In this document: piece after piece, positions 18,282-26,423 of the stretch
Layout of the letters: every line of letters begins with the position of its first letter
How positions within the stretch are numbered: the stretch's first letter is position 1
Source of the DNA: CAZZEX01 sp964653285
GTDB taxonomy: Bacteria > Chloroflexota > Anaerolineae > B4-G1
Assembly (NCBI GenBank): GCA_964653285.1
Contig: CAZZEX010000036.1
Location: 1-43,926, forward strand
Direction of reading: 5' to 3'
DNA length: 43,926 nucleotides
Made by a program: the position numbers and the translations under genes
The notes under the pieces: model-generated
What the model saw: only the letters and a program-made list of their open reading frames with translations
Told to the model about the DNA's origin: nothing
Databases searched by the model: none

Positions 18282-19100
18282 ATGGCAGAGCAAGACCGAG
18301 CAGCACGCATTATGGTGGTGGACGATGAGGCTGTGGCGCGCATCTCTCTGGCGGAGATATTGAGGCTGGAAGGGTACCAGGTCGCTACGGCTGCCAGTGG
18401 CGAAGAGGCTCTGAGTCTGTTGGGCAAGAGCGGTCCCTTTGACCTGATGGTGCTCGACCTCAAGATGCCTGGGATGGATGGGCTTGAGGTGACTGAAGCA
18501 GTGCAGAAAGAGTCTCCCGGCACAGTGATTATTCTGCTGACTGCTTTCGGGAGGCTGGAGACCGCGATTCAGGCCATTCGACAAGGTGCGCATGACTACC
18601 TGCTTAAGCCCTGTCCTATCCCGGAGATCCTGGGGAGCGTGCGCAAGGGCTTGACGAAGCGTCAACAAGAGCAGCAGCGTCAGCATTTGGTCAGTCAACT
18701 GCAACGCACACTTTCTGAGTTGGTCACAGTAGAAGGTGCGGAGGTGGTTGAAGAGACAGTATCTTCTCAGCCCAGTCGTTTTATCCAGATTCGCGATGTC
18801 GTGGTGGACCGTCAGAAACACGTTGTCATGCTGCAGGGACGACCGCTTGACCTGACTCCGACCGAGTTCAAGATATTGGTTTGCCTGATGGAGACTCCAG
18901 ATCAGGTTTGGAGCCCGCAGGAATTGGTGCAGCGCGCCCAGGGGTACGAAACCGACGCCTGGGGCGCGCGTGCGATCGTCAGGGTACATATCCGCCGCCT
19001 GCGTAAGAAAATGGAGATGAATCCATCTAACCCCAGGTATATCCTCAATGTGCGCGGCGTTGGTTACATGTTCGCGAGCAGTGGCTCTGACGCAGGCTGA
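18282..19100 (+). CDS. OmpR/PhoB-type response regulator
   Basis: 272 residues. Receiver domain: acid pocket VVDDE, Asp59 in VLDLKMPGMDG, Thr in LLTAFG, Lys109 in LLKPCP. A linker with a long Gln-rich helix (KRQQEQQRQHLVSQLQ) follows, then a C-terminal winged helix of the OmpR class (LTPTEFKILVCLME, VRVHIRRLRKKM and GVGYMF). It is the presumed target of the kinase just upstream (10-base gap, GGATGGAG near the start). The 11-bp-spaced GTAACC repeats directly after it are a good candidate for its own binding site. Confidence 0.9.
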   Translation: MAEQDRAARIMVVDDEAVARISLAEILRLEGYQVATAASGEEALSLLGKSGPFDLMVLDLKMPGMDGLEVTEAVQKESPGTVIILLTAFGRLETAIQAIRQGAHDYLLKPCPIPEILGSVRKGLTKRQQEQQRQHLVSQLQRTLSELVTVEGAEVVEETVSSQPSRFIQIRDVVVDRQKHVVMLQGRPLDLTPTEFKILVCLMETPDQVWSPQELVQRAQGYETDAWGARAIVRVHIRRLRKKMEMNPSNPRYILNVRGVGYMFASSGSDAG

Positions 19101-19112
19101 CCCTACCCCCTT

Positions 19113-19140
19113 GTAACCAAATCGTAACCCCTTCGCAACC
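19113..19140 (+). promoter_or_regulatory. Three 11-bp-spaced repeats, likely response-regulator operator
   Basis: GTAACC at 19113-19118 and 19124-19129, and GCAACC at 19135-19140, are spaced exactly 11 bases apart, one helical turn. That is how PhoB/OmpR-type winged-helix dimers bind. A -10-like TATGCT lies at 19162-19167 with no good -35, so the repeats sit where an activator would replace the -35. The transcript would run to the globin-like gene. Confidence 0.55.
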
Positions 19141-19364
19141 CGCAGACACAGTTTCCTGTGGTATGCTATGTTTGCTCTTGTGCCCAGACATGGTTCTTTG
19201 GGCATGGCGCTGTTCCGCTGGACGCTCAGGCCGATGGTCTTTGCCAAGCACGTCTTGATTGTGGACGACCTGGGCTGGCTTGGCAGAGAGAGAGGCAGCC
19301 GGTACTAGCCAGAGTGAAAGAGGCTCGTGGGACAACTAATGAGGATAGGTGGAGGGTGTGCCCC

Positions 19365-19958
19365 GTGGTGATGGCCTGGTTTGACAGGATCAAAATGTAT
19401 ATCGGGTGGGATTTAGCTGACCGAGCACGGATTGCCAAACTGCGTCGCTGCCTGGACTCTGATCTCACCGAGGTGATCAAGGCTCTCGGCAAGCAGTTGG
19501 CAAAGTTCAAGGGTACGCAGCCGCTGATGTCCAATGCGCGCTTCGTCCAGCGCCTGCACAGCGTGCTCCGTGAATGGTTGATGGGCTTGCTCAATGGAAC
19601 GTTCGACGGGGAGTACGTTGAGGAGCGTTTGACGTTCGGGTGGGAGTTGGTGGAGATTGACCTGACGTTCGAGGACGTCATTCTGCTGGAGGAATTGGCA
19701 CGTAGGGAGTTATTCAGATTCGCTCAGAGAAGGCTGGGTGGACGCCCCCAGGTGCTCTCGTCCACGATGCGCACACTGAATAAAGCGTTGAATCTTGACC
19801 TGGCGTTGATCTACAGTGCCTATCTTGAGGTTCGTGACGCCGAAATGGAACGTACGCTACTGGACCGATTCCTCACGGTCACGGGATTCAGCCGCACGTT
19901 GTACGAGAATCTGGCGGAGGCGTGGGAGTGGAGCGAGGGGGAGGGAGTAGCAAACTGA
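19365..19958 (+). CDS. Globin-fold sensor domain protein lacking the heme-ligand His
   Basis: 197 residues that match the protoglobin/globin-coupled-sensor pattern in order: a first helix (ARIAKLRRCLDSDLTEVIKALGKQL), the segment ARFVQRLHSVLREWLMGLLNGTFDGEYVEERL, then the F-helix region. In heme-binding members this region reads RLxxGxxHVxIGL; here it is RLTFGWELVEIDL, so the proximal His is Leu95. The protein ends soon after the fold, with no cyclase, kinase or methyl-accepting output domain. This resembles non-heme globin sensors such as the RsbR N-terminus. Start: GTG 19365 is eight bases from GGAGGG (19351-19356); GTG 19368 and ATG 19371 are alternatives. It follows the two-component pair and its operator-like repeats. 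Confidence 0.65.
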   Translation: MVMAWFDRIKMYIGWDLADRARIAKLRRCLDSDLTEVIKALGKQLAKFKGTQPLMSNARFVQRLHSVLREWLMGLLNGTFDGEYVEERLTFGWELVEIDLTFEDVILLEELARRELFRFAQRRLGGRPQVLSSTMRTLNKALNLDLALIYSAYLEVRDAEMERTLLDRFLTVTGFSRTLYENLAEAWEWSEGEGVAN

Positions 19959-20033
19959 GTTATCCTGGATCGGCTGGCACGTCGCGTAACAGCCCATGGG
20001 ACAGCCAGGCCGGGCGTGAGTAGTTCGGCCTTG

Positions 20034-20053
20034 CGGGTGTCTCACCCGTGTTT
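20034..20053 (+). terminator. Possible terminator after the globin-like gene
   Basis: CGGGTG (20034-20039) pairs with CACCCG (20043-20048) around a 3-base loop, followed by TGTTTC. The short U-tract makes it a weak intrinsic terminator. Confidence 0.35.
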
Positions 20054-20125
20054 CAAGCGGAGAGTGGCGCGTCCGCCGTGGGTTTCCGGGTCATGCGGTT
20101 GCTGCTCTGGCTCAAGAAATGGTGC

Positions 20126-20153
20126 TTGACGCGGTGGGGCTTTGTGGTAGAAT
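20126..20153 (+). promoter_or_regulatory. tRNA-Glu promoter
   Basis: TTGACG (20126-20131), 16 bases, TAGAAT (20148-20153), 12 bases before the tRNA. The -10 context GTGGTAGAATG is identical to that of the rpsL promoter at 26414-26424. Confidence 0.75.
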
Positions 20154-20165
20154 GAATATACAAGT

Positions 20166-20240
20166 GCCCCCATCGTCTAGCCTGGTCTAGGACACGGGCC
20201 TTTCAAGCCCGCGACAAGGGTTCGAATCCCTTTGGGGGCA
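20166..20240 (+). tRNA. tRNA-Glu (anticodon UUC)
   Basis: A 75-base cloverleaf. Acceptor arm GCCCCCA (20166-20172) pairs with TGGGGGC (20233-20239), with discriminator A. The D arm contains the CCTGGTCTAGGAC stretch. The anticodon stem CGGGC/GCCCG encloses loop CTTTCAA (anticodon TTC), and the T arm holds GGTTCGAATCC. CCA is not encoded. The anticodon and the overall match to bacterial tRNA-Glu are clear. Confidence 0.95.
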
Positions 20241-20278
20241 CTTGACGTAAGTGGATGTGGGGGTGATTGTCTCTTCGA

Positions 20279-20308
20279 GGGGGAAGGTGTACCGAGCCTT
20301 CCCCCTTT
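20279..20308 (+). terminator. Intrinsic terminator after tRNA-Glu
   Basis: GGGGGAAGG (20279-20287) pairs perfectly with CCTTCCCCC (20297-20305) around a 9-base loop, followed by TTT. It is well placed 38 bases after the tRNA. Confidence 0.75.
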
Positions 20309-20362
20309 AAGTCGCCAAATACTCAGATTGCAGTACCGCAAAAGTCGCCCTGACGGTTAGCC

Positions 20363-20460
20363 GTCACTCTGAGCGTAGCGAAGAATCTCCCTTTACTCTG
20401 GTGGAGACCCTTTGCTTTGCTTCCCTTCACTGCGCTCAGGGCAGGCCGCTCAGGGTCACA
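20363..20460. repeat. Degenerate dispersed-repeat-like spacer with imperfect inverted ends
   Basis: The left end GTCACTCTGAGCG and the right end CCGCTCAGGGTCAC are imperfect inverted copies. The stretch GAGCGTAGCGAAGAATCTC is of a type that recurs as an intergenic repeat in several bacterial phyla. No gene is present. Copy number in this genome is unknown from one window. Confidence 0.4.
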
Positions 20461-20510
20461 GGGTGAGTTTTGCGCTATTGCCTCAGATTATTTGTACATA
20501 GAGGGGACAG

Positions 20511-21005
20511 GTGGGACCACCGAACGAGAATGCCCTTGAGGTAATTGTCGGCAGGCTGCTTAAGCAGCGCCGGATGACGTTGGCAGTAGCCGAATCGTGC
20601 ACTGGTGGACTCGTTGGTCACCGCATCACCAACGTCCCCGGCAGTTCGACTTACTACGAGGGCTCTATCACGGCCTATTCCTATGATGTCAAGGAACTGA
20701 TCCTTCACGTGCAGCATGACACCTTGTATCACTATGGCGCGGTGAGCAAACAGACGGCGCGGGAGATGGCAGAGGGCGCGCGGCGTGCCCTCCGCGCCGA
20801 CATAGGTCTGGCTGTGACCGGTATCGCTGGGCCTGGCGGCGGCATGCCAGAGAAGCCCGTGGGCCTGGTCTATATTGCGCTGTCTGCATCCGATGGTGAG
20901 TGGGTAGAGCAGCACATGTGGAATGGCAACCGCTGGGAGAACAAAGAGCGCTCGGCCGAGGCTGCACTCGACCTGCTGCGTCGTTATTTGGAGGATCGGT
21001 TGTGA
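20511..21005 (+). CDS. cinA: CinA C-terminal domain protein (nicotinamide-nucleotide amidase)
   Basis: 164 residues, the PncC-type amidase domain alone, which deamidates nicotinamide mononucleotide to nicotinate mononucleotide in NAD salvage. Signature segments are LAVAESCTGGLVGHRITNVPGSS with the catalytic Ser/Thr region, then GAVSKQTAREMAEGARR and GLAVTGIAGPGGGMPEKPVGLVYIA. The molybdopterin-binding-like N-terminal half found in full CinA is absent, as in E. coli YgaD/PncC. The start is GTG 20511 after GAGGGG; it gives the expected N-terminal helix. Confidence 0.88.
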   Translation: MGPPNENALEVIVGRLLKQRRMTLAVAESCTGGLVGHRITNVPGSSTYYEGSITAYSYDVKELILHVQHDTLYHYGAVSKQTAREMAEGARRALRADIGLAVTGIAGPGGGMPEKPVGLVYIALSASDGEWVEQHMWNGNRWENKERSAEAALDLLRRYLEDRL

Positions 21006-21142
21006 CGGCCGTGAGCGAGACGGCTACCGTCGAGGCGTACTCCAGCATGGCGGGTGAGATCGCCCCCGTCGTTTCACCTGGCATGGCAGCACGTGTTGGT
21101 CGAAGGGGGCACCGTTGGCGGGAGGAGACTGTGGGAGATTAG
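21002..21142 (+). CDS. Possible 46-residue coupled ORF, unknown
   Basis: A GTG start overlaps the cinA stop (GTGA), and the frame ends 3 bases before the acetyltransferase start. No family is recognised. The composition (Ala, Gly, Arg) is unremarkable, and it may just be a spacer that happens to stay open. Overlap and spacing are the only support. Confidence 0.2.
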   Translation: MTAVSETATVEAYSSMAGEIAPVVSPGMAARVGRRGHRWREETVGD

Positions 21143-21145
21143 CCT

Positions 21146-22153
21146 GTGATGGCCGCTGTGCTACGTGGGGAGTGTGTTCAAACTGGAGTGCGTCCCTTTG
21201 ATCCCTACCGGGACCTCAAGCCAGTCGCTGGGTTGATTGCCGCTGCTTTCAGCGACAGGCTAGGTCCTGACGGTCAGGTAGCGCTGGCGGAGATGCGCCG
21301 CGTTGCCCGGTGGAACCCGCTGTTGTGGTGGCTCTACTGGCCTGGGTGGAGCGGGGCGGGGGGTGCATCGGGCTTCGTGTGGGTCGAGCAGGGACACGTG
21401 GTGGGTAATGTCTCGCTGCGGCGCGCACTGGGATGGGGCGGTTTCTTTGTCGGCAACGTAGCCGTCCACCCCGACTGGCAGGAGCGCGGCATCGCTAGTG
21501 TCTTGATACAGGCGGCGTTGGAGGCGATTTCTGCGCGAGGTGGGCGCTGGGTGGGACTGGAGGTGCAGGCCGATAACCAGGTAGCACGTCGGCTCTACGA
21601 GCGCCTGGGTTTCCGAGATGTCGGCAGGACGCTGCACATGCTGCGGCCAGTGGGTCTACCGTGGGCCGGGAATCCACCGCCATGTCCTTCCCTGCGTCGG
21701 GGGCGTAGCCGCGATAGCACGGCGCTGATCGAATTGGTGCGCGCTGGCGTCTCTGAATCCCAACGCTCATTGCTGGAATTGCGAAAAGAGGACTATAGGC
21801 CAGGCTGGGGGCGAGCCCTCGGTTGCTGGCTCGAAGGGCGGCGCGAGTCTTGGTGGGTGGTCGAGGAGAACGGTATGGTCTGTGGGGCGGTGCGGGCGCT
21901 GCGCGAACGTGGACGCCGCCCAGATCGGCTGGAGGTGTTGGTGGAACCTGGGCACAGTGGTCGTCTGGAGGCCATGCTGGTGCAACAGGGTGTAGCCAGT
22001 CTGCGTGGCGCCCCTAAGAAGATGGTTGAGGCTGTATTGCCAAGCCCTGCTGATCCGCTGGTCGTGGTGTTGGAGGCGGCCGGTTTCCAGAAACTGCGCG
22101 TGCTGGTGCAGATGCGGCTGGATCTGGCACATTGCATTCCGGTGAAGAATTAA
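21146..22153 (+). CDS. GNAT family acetyltransferase, two-domain
   Basis: 335 residues. The first GNAT domain is complete, with FVGNVAVHPDWQERGIASVLIQAALEAI (motif A, acyl-CoA pyrophosphate loop QERGIA) and NQVARRLYERLGFRDVGR (motif B), about residues 90-170. The C-terminal half (from TALIELVRAGVSESQRSLLELRKEDY) looks like a second, degenerate GNAT-like domain. Substrate is unknown. GTG 21146 is eight bases from GGGAG; ATG 21149 is equally possible. No conserved operon partner is evident, and the rpoB promoter follows it. Confidence 0.8.
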   Translation: MMAAVLRGECVQTGVRPFDPYRDLKPVAGLIAAAFSDRLGPDGQVALAEMRRVARWNPLLWWLYWPGWSGAGGASGFVWVEQGHVVGNVSLRRALGWGGFFVGNVAVHPDWQERGIASVLIQAALEAISARGGRWVGLEVQADNQVARRLYERLGFRDVGRTLHMLRPVGLPWAGNPPPCPSLRRGRSRDSTALIELVRAGVSESQRSLLELRKEDYRPGWGRALGCWLEGRRESWWVVEENGMVCGAVRALRERGRRPDRLEVLVEPGHSGRLEAMLVQQGVASLRGAPKKMVEAVLPSPADPLVVVLEAAGFQKLRVLVQMRLDLAHCIPVKN

Positions 22154-22198
22154 GCGGTATGCTTGCAGGTGGAGGTTTTTTTGACAAACGACCAGGTC

Positions 22199-22216
22199 CC
22201 CTGGAATGCTCCAGGG
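22199..22216 (+). terminator. Short hairpin between the acetyltransferase and rpoB
   Basis: CCCTGGA (22199-22205) and TCCAGGG (22210-22216) form a 7-bp stem with a 4-base loop, followed by GACAAATTT. It may end the acetyltransferase transcript. A TTGACA at 22181-22186 just before it has no good -10. Confidence 0.35.
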
Positions 22217-22280
22217 TGACAAATTTCCTATTGCTGCTTGCAGTGGATGACGCCACCATCGTTCCGAACCCTGCCGATTT

Positions 22281-22308
22281 TTGACAAATTGGTTTTTGGT
22301 GTTATAAT
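22281..22308 (+). promoter_or_regulatory. rpoB promoter, consensus-perfect
   Basis: TTGACA (22281-22286), 16 bases, TATAAT (22303-22308): both hexamers match consensus exactly. The start codon lies ~80 bases downstream, leaving a leader that is AT-rich and has no obvious riboswitch. Confidence 0.85.
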
Positions 22309-22389
22309 TTTAGTTCACCAATTTCATATGATGACATAAATGCATTGTGCAGTGGCCTGAATGGCTAGGAAGAGAAAGGAAAAACGGTG

Positions 22390-25300
22390 ATGACTTGTCT
22401 GGGGAGTAAGTCTTATGCCCGCATCACCAGCGCGGGGAGACTGCCGCGGCTGATCGAGGTCCAACTCGAGTCCTTCCGTTGGTTCCAAGAAGAGAGCTTG
22501 GCTCAGCTCTTTGACGAAATTTCCCCCATCGAGAGTTTCAATGGTAATCTCAAACTGTACTTCCCTGGCTCTAAGGCCAGGGAAGCGCAGTTCGACCTTA
22601 GTTATCGTTTCGGCGAGCCTAAGTATTCAGAGGAAGAGTGCCTCGAGCGGGATATCACGCATGCGGCTCCGCTGTACGTCCAGGTGGTGCTTGACAACCA
22701 CGATACGGGTGAGATTGTTGAATCGGAGATCTTCCTCGGCGATTTCCCGTTGATGACCGAGAACGGCACTTTTATCATCAACGGTACCGAGCGAGTTGTC
22801 GTCAGCCAGTTGATTCGCTCTCCTGGCGTTTACTTCGACGTTGTGGAAGATCGGGTTACCGGTCGGCGGCTCAGTACGGCTAAACTTATTCCTGATCGTG
22901 GCGTCTGGATGGAGTTCGAGACCCGTAAGTCTGACTATCTCACTATCAAGTTTAACCGTAAGCGCACTTTGCCTGTCACTATCCTGTTGCGGGCCCTGGC
23001 AGCGGTGGACGACCGGACTGGGAGCAACATCCTGGGGAGTGGAAGCGACGAGGAGTTGTTGATGCTTTTCCAGGATGCCGACAGTAATCCTAACCATCAG
23101 TACATTCCCACGACTATTCGTCAGGAGCCGAACTGGGAACCAAGAGGTGGGCGTACACTGGCTGAGGAAGCACTGTTGGAGTTCTATCGTCGCCTGCGTC
23201 CTGGCGACCCGTCTACGCTGGAGAATGCACGTGAGTATCTGGAACAGCAACTCTTCGATCCTCGGCGCTACGACCTGCAGCGAGTGGGCCGTTACAAACT
23301 GAATCAGCGGCTTGGCCTCGACATAGACCCCGAACATCGCAACGTCACCAAGCGGGATCTGGTAGCCTTGGTAGAGCGCATGATCCGCATTGACAACGGC
23401 ATCGTGGATGCCGATGACATTGACCATTTGGGCAACCGTCGCGTCAAGACGGTAGGCGAACTGGTTCAAAACAAGTTACGGATAGGCCTGCGTCGTATGG
23501 AGCGGTTAGTGATAGAGCGTATGTCCATCCGTGAATCCGAATCGTTGACGCCAGTTAACCTGATTAACATTCGCCCGGTGGTTGCGGTCATCCGCCAGTT
23601 CTTTGGCTCCAGCCAACTCTCGCAGTTTATGGAGCAGACCAACCCGCTGGCAGAACTGACCCACAAGCGCACTCTTTCGGCGCTGGGACCGGGGGGGCTG
23701 CGGCGCGAACGAGCAGGTTTCGATGTGCGCGATGTGCATTACAGCCATTATGGGCGTATCTGTCCCATTGAGACCCCCGAAGGACCCAACATCGGGTTGA
23801 TCGGCCGCCTGGCGACCTACGCCCGTGTCAATTCCCTAGGCTTCATCGAGACGCCCTATCGTAAAGTTATCCGTACGGTGGAGCTCACCGTCGAAGCGCT
23901 TACCGGTCAGACGCTGAGGGAGGACGTGATTGACCCTGAGAGCGGCGAAGTGGTGGCTGAGGCAGGGACGGAAGTGACGCCCGAGTTGGCTGTACGGATT
24001 GTTGCTTTGGGCTTTGCAGAGGAAGTTCCTATCGTGCCAGTGGTGAGTGATGAACTTGTGTACCTCTCGGCCGATAAAGAAGACCGCTATACGATTGCAC
24101 AGGCCAATGCTGAATTGGATGAGAAAGGGCATTTTGTGCAGCCGCGCGTTTCATCCCGCTATGCCGACCAGTTCCTATCAGCCGTGCCGGAGAAGATTGA
24201 TTACATTGATGTCGCACCTTGCCAGATCGTGGGCGTTTCGGCATCGCTAATCCCTTTTCTAGAACACGATGATGCTAATCGTGCACTGATGGGCTCCAAC
24301 ATGCAGCGTCAAACGGTGCCGCTTATTCAGCCCGAAGCGCCGCTGGTAGCCACCGGGATGGAGCGGCAGGCTGCCCTTGATTCGGGGCAGGTTGTGCTGG
24401 CGAAAGAGGATGGGGATGTCATCAGCGTCACGGGTGACAAGGTTGTAGTTCGCCATGCCAGTGGATTGCACGTTTACCATCTTCACAAGTACCAGCGCTC
24501 AAATCAGAGTACCTGTATTGATCAGCGATCTATTGTCTACAAAGGGCAGCGAGTGCGCGAAGGCCAGGCGCTTGCGGACAGTTCCTCGACCGAGGATGGT
24601 GAACTGGCGCTTGGGCACAATGTGATGTGTGCCTTCATCTCCTGGGAGGGGGGAAACTTTGAGGATGCTATTCTCATCAGCGAACGTCTGGTACGCGAAG
24701 ACAAGTTTACCTCCATCCATATCGAGAAGCACGAAGTAGAGGCTCGTGACACCAAACTCGGGCCGGAGGAGATCACTCGCGACATTCCCAACGTAGGCGA
24801 TGAAGCGTTGAAGGACTTAGATACGGATGGTATCATCCGCGTCGGGGCGGAGGTGGGGCCTCTGGACATTCTGGCAGGCAAGATCACGCCAAAAGGTGAG
24901 AAGGAGCTGAGTCCTGAGGAGAAGCTGCTGCGTGCCATCTTCGGCGAGAAAGCCCGCGAGGTGAAGGATTCCAGCCTGCGCCTGCCTCACGGAGAGCGTG
25001 GCAAGGTGGTGGATGTTAAGGTCTTCGACCGCGAGGAGCATCAGGATCTCAAGGTAGGTGTGGAAAAGATGGTGCGCGTCGGCGTGGCTCAAGGGCGGAA
25101 GATCACCGAGGGTGACAAGATGGCAGGCCGCCATGGTAACAAGGGAGTCGTCTCCAGGGTTATGCCTGTAGAAGATATGCCTTTCCTGGCTGATGGCACC
25201 TCTATTGATTTGATACTGAACCCGTTAGGTGTGCCGGGGCGGATGAACATCGGCCAGATCCTGGAGACTCATCTGGGGTGGTCTGCTTATCGGCTTGGTT

Positions 25301-26292
25301 TTCGTGCCATCACGCCGGTTTTTGACGGTGCGAACGAATCCCAGGTCGAGGCGGAACTGGCGCGAGCCTGGCTCATTGACCGCGCCTGGAGTGAGATTAC
25401 CGAACGTGCGTGGGCCTGGCTGAAGGGGCAGGACTATCCTTTGGAGACGCTGAGGGATGATGAGGAAGCGCGGCGGCTGTATATCGTCGCTTGGTTGGCA
25501 GAGCGTGGTTACGACGTAGACCGGCTGATTATGGAGCGTGTCTATGCCCGGCGGGCGGTGCTGCGCGAATGGCTGCGAGAGAGGGGTTATGAGCCGGACG
25601 AGTTACTCTCTTATGAAGATGACACGCGCACGTTAGCCGAGCGGGCCGTGGCGGATCGGCGGGCGAGTATAGCCTGCCTGCGCATCTGGTTAGAAGACCG
25701 TAGTCAGGAGGTGGCCGACCTGGATGATGAAGCAGTCGAGATGTTGGCCACGCGGGTGAGTATGGAGACCTCCGACCCATTGCCGATTCTGGGCAAGATG
25801 ATTCTCTATGATGGCAAGACGGGCGAGCCATTTGACCAACCGGTGACGGTGGGTATGATTTACATGATGAAACTGGCCCACCTGGTCGAGGACAAGGTAC
25901 ATGCGCGCTCTACAGGGCCCTATAGCCTGGTGACGCAACAGCCACTGGGTGGCAAGGCACAGTTTGGTGGTCAGCGTTTTGGTGAGATGGAGGTGTGGGC
26001 GCTGGAGGCTTACGGTGCCGCTCACGTCCTCCAGGAGATGCTCACCATCAAGTCGGACGATGTGCAGGGCCGTGTCAAGACTTACGAGGCCATCGTTAAA
26101 GGGGAGGCTATCCAAGAGCCAGGGGTCCCCGCTTCGTTCAAGGTGTTGGTGAAGGAACTACAAAGCCTGGGACTGGCGGTCGAAGCGGTCACCCAGGATG
26201 GTGAGGTGATAGACTTCGGCCGGGGTGAGGAGAAAACCAGGACTCCCCTGTTGGGTATGGGCCTCCTGAGTCTGAGACAGCGGAGGCGTTAA
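22390..26292 (+). CDS. rpoB: RNA polymerase beta subunit with a lineage insert
   Basis: The catalytic beta subunit, 1301 residues. Landmarks are the RIF region SSQLSQFMEQTNPLAELTHKRTLSALGPGGL (about residues 408-440), YGRICPIETPEGPNIGLI, the DNA-binding KMAGRHGNKGVVS and the C-terminal QPLGGKAQFGGQRFGEMEVWALEAYGAA. Compared with E. coli, Asp516 is Glu and Arg529 is Thr in the rifampicin pocket. A ~135-residue insert separates ATPVFDGA from LYDGKTGEPF (see 25366-25776). ATG 22390 was taken; GTG 22387 adjoins. Unusually, no rpoC follows: the next gene is rpsL under its own promoter. Confidence 0.97.
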   Translation: MTCLGSKSYARITSAGRLPRLIEVQLESFRWFQEESLAQLFDEISPIESFNGNLKLYFPGSKAREAQFDLSYRFGEPKYSEEECLERDITHAAPLYVQVVLDNHDTGEIVESEIFLGDFPLMTENGTFIINGTERVVVSQLIRSPGVYFDVVEDRVTGRRLSTAKLIPDRGVWMEFETRKSDYLTIKFNRKRTLPVTILLRALAAVDDRTGSNILGSGSDEELLMLFQDADSNPNHQYIPTTIRQEPNWEPRGGRTLAEEALLEFYRRLRPGDPSTLENAREYLEQQLFDPRRYDLQRVGRYKLNQRLGLDIDPEHRNVTKRDLVALVERMIRIDNGIVDADDIDHLGNRRVKTVGELVQNKLRIGLRRMERLVIERMSIRESESLTPVNLINIRPVVAVIRQFFGSSQLSQFMEQTNPLAELTHKRTLSALGPGGLRRERAGFDVRDVHYSHYGRICPIETPEGPNIGLIGRLATYARVNSLGFIETPYRKVIRTVELTVEALTGQTLREDVIDPESGEVVAEAGTEVTPELAVRIVALGFAEEVPIVPVVSDELVYLSADKEDRYTIAQANAELDEKGHFVQPRVSSRYADQFLSAVPEKIDYIDVAPCQIVGVSASLIPFLEHDDANRALMGSNMQRQTVPLIQPEAPLVATGMERQAALDSGQVVLAKEDGDVISVTGDKVVVRHASGLHVYHLHKYQRSNQSTCIDQRSIVYKGQRVREGQALADSSSTEDGELALGHNVMCAFISWEGGNFEDAILISERLVREDKFTSIHIEKHEVEARDTKLGPEEITRDIPNVGDEALKDLDTDGIIRVGAEVGPLDILAGKITPKGEKELSPEEKLLRAIFGEKAREVKDSSLRLPHGERGKVVDVKVFDREEHQDLKVGVEKMVRVGVAQGRKITEGDKMAGRHGNKGVVSRVMPVEDMPFLADGTSIDLILNPLGVPGRMNIGQILETHLGWSAYRLGFRAITPVFDGANESQVEAELARAWLIDRAWSEITERAWAWLKGQDYPLETLRDDEEARRLYIVAWLAERGYDVDRLIMERVYARRAVLREWLRERGYEPDELLSYEDDTRTLAERAVADRRASIACLRIWLEDRSQEVADLDDEAVEMLATRVSMETSDPLPILGKMILYDGKTGEPFDQPVTVGMIYMMKLAHLVEDKVHARSTGPYSLVTQQPLGGKAQFGGQRFGEMEVWALEAYGAAHVLQEMLTIKSDDVQGRVKTYEAIVKGEAIQEPGVPASFKVLVKELQSLGLAVEAVTQDGEVIDFGRGEEKTRTPLLGMGLLSLRQRRR
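25366..25776 (+). other. RpoB insert made of degenerate ~30-residue repeats
   Basis: In most beta subunits ~15-20 residues join ATPVFDGA to the LYDGKTGEPF segment. Here an additional ~135 residues intervene. They contain recurring blocks of the form WLxxRGYxxDxLxxxxxARRxxLxxWL: WLKGQDYPLETLRDDEEARRLYIV, WLAERGYDVDRLIMERVYARRAVL, WLRERGYEPDELLSYEDD and WLEDRSQEVADLDDEAVE. The insert is helical, acidic and rich in Trp/Tyr, and it is in frame with intact flanks, so it is a genuine domain rather than a sequence error. Confidence 0.75.
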
Positions 26293-26395
26293 TACAATCC
26301 TGCTTTGTACTCGGCAATAGTTAAGGGGAATGTTCTTTGCCTGGGCTTCGTCCGGCAGGTTGGATAGGATAGTTACAAAAACGTGTATGGCCTGT

Positions 26396-26423
26396 TTGAC
26401 TTCTGGCAATTTCGTGGTAGAAT
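26396..26423 (+). promoter_or_regulatory. Promoter of the str operon
   Basis: TTGACT (26396-26401), 16 bases, TAGAAT (26418-26423), about 135 bases before rpsL. The GTGGTAGAATG around the -10 is the same as at the tRNA-Glu promoter. Confidence 0.75.

Noticed and set aside
18141..19247. A 368-codon minus-strand frame opposite the response regulator
   Set aside because: The plus strand encodes an unmistakable two-domain regulator; the minus frame has no recognisable features.
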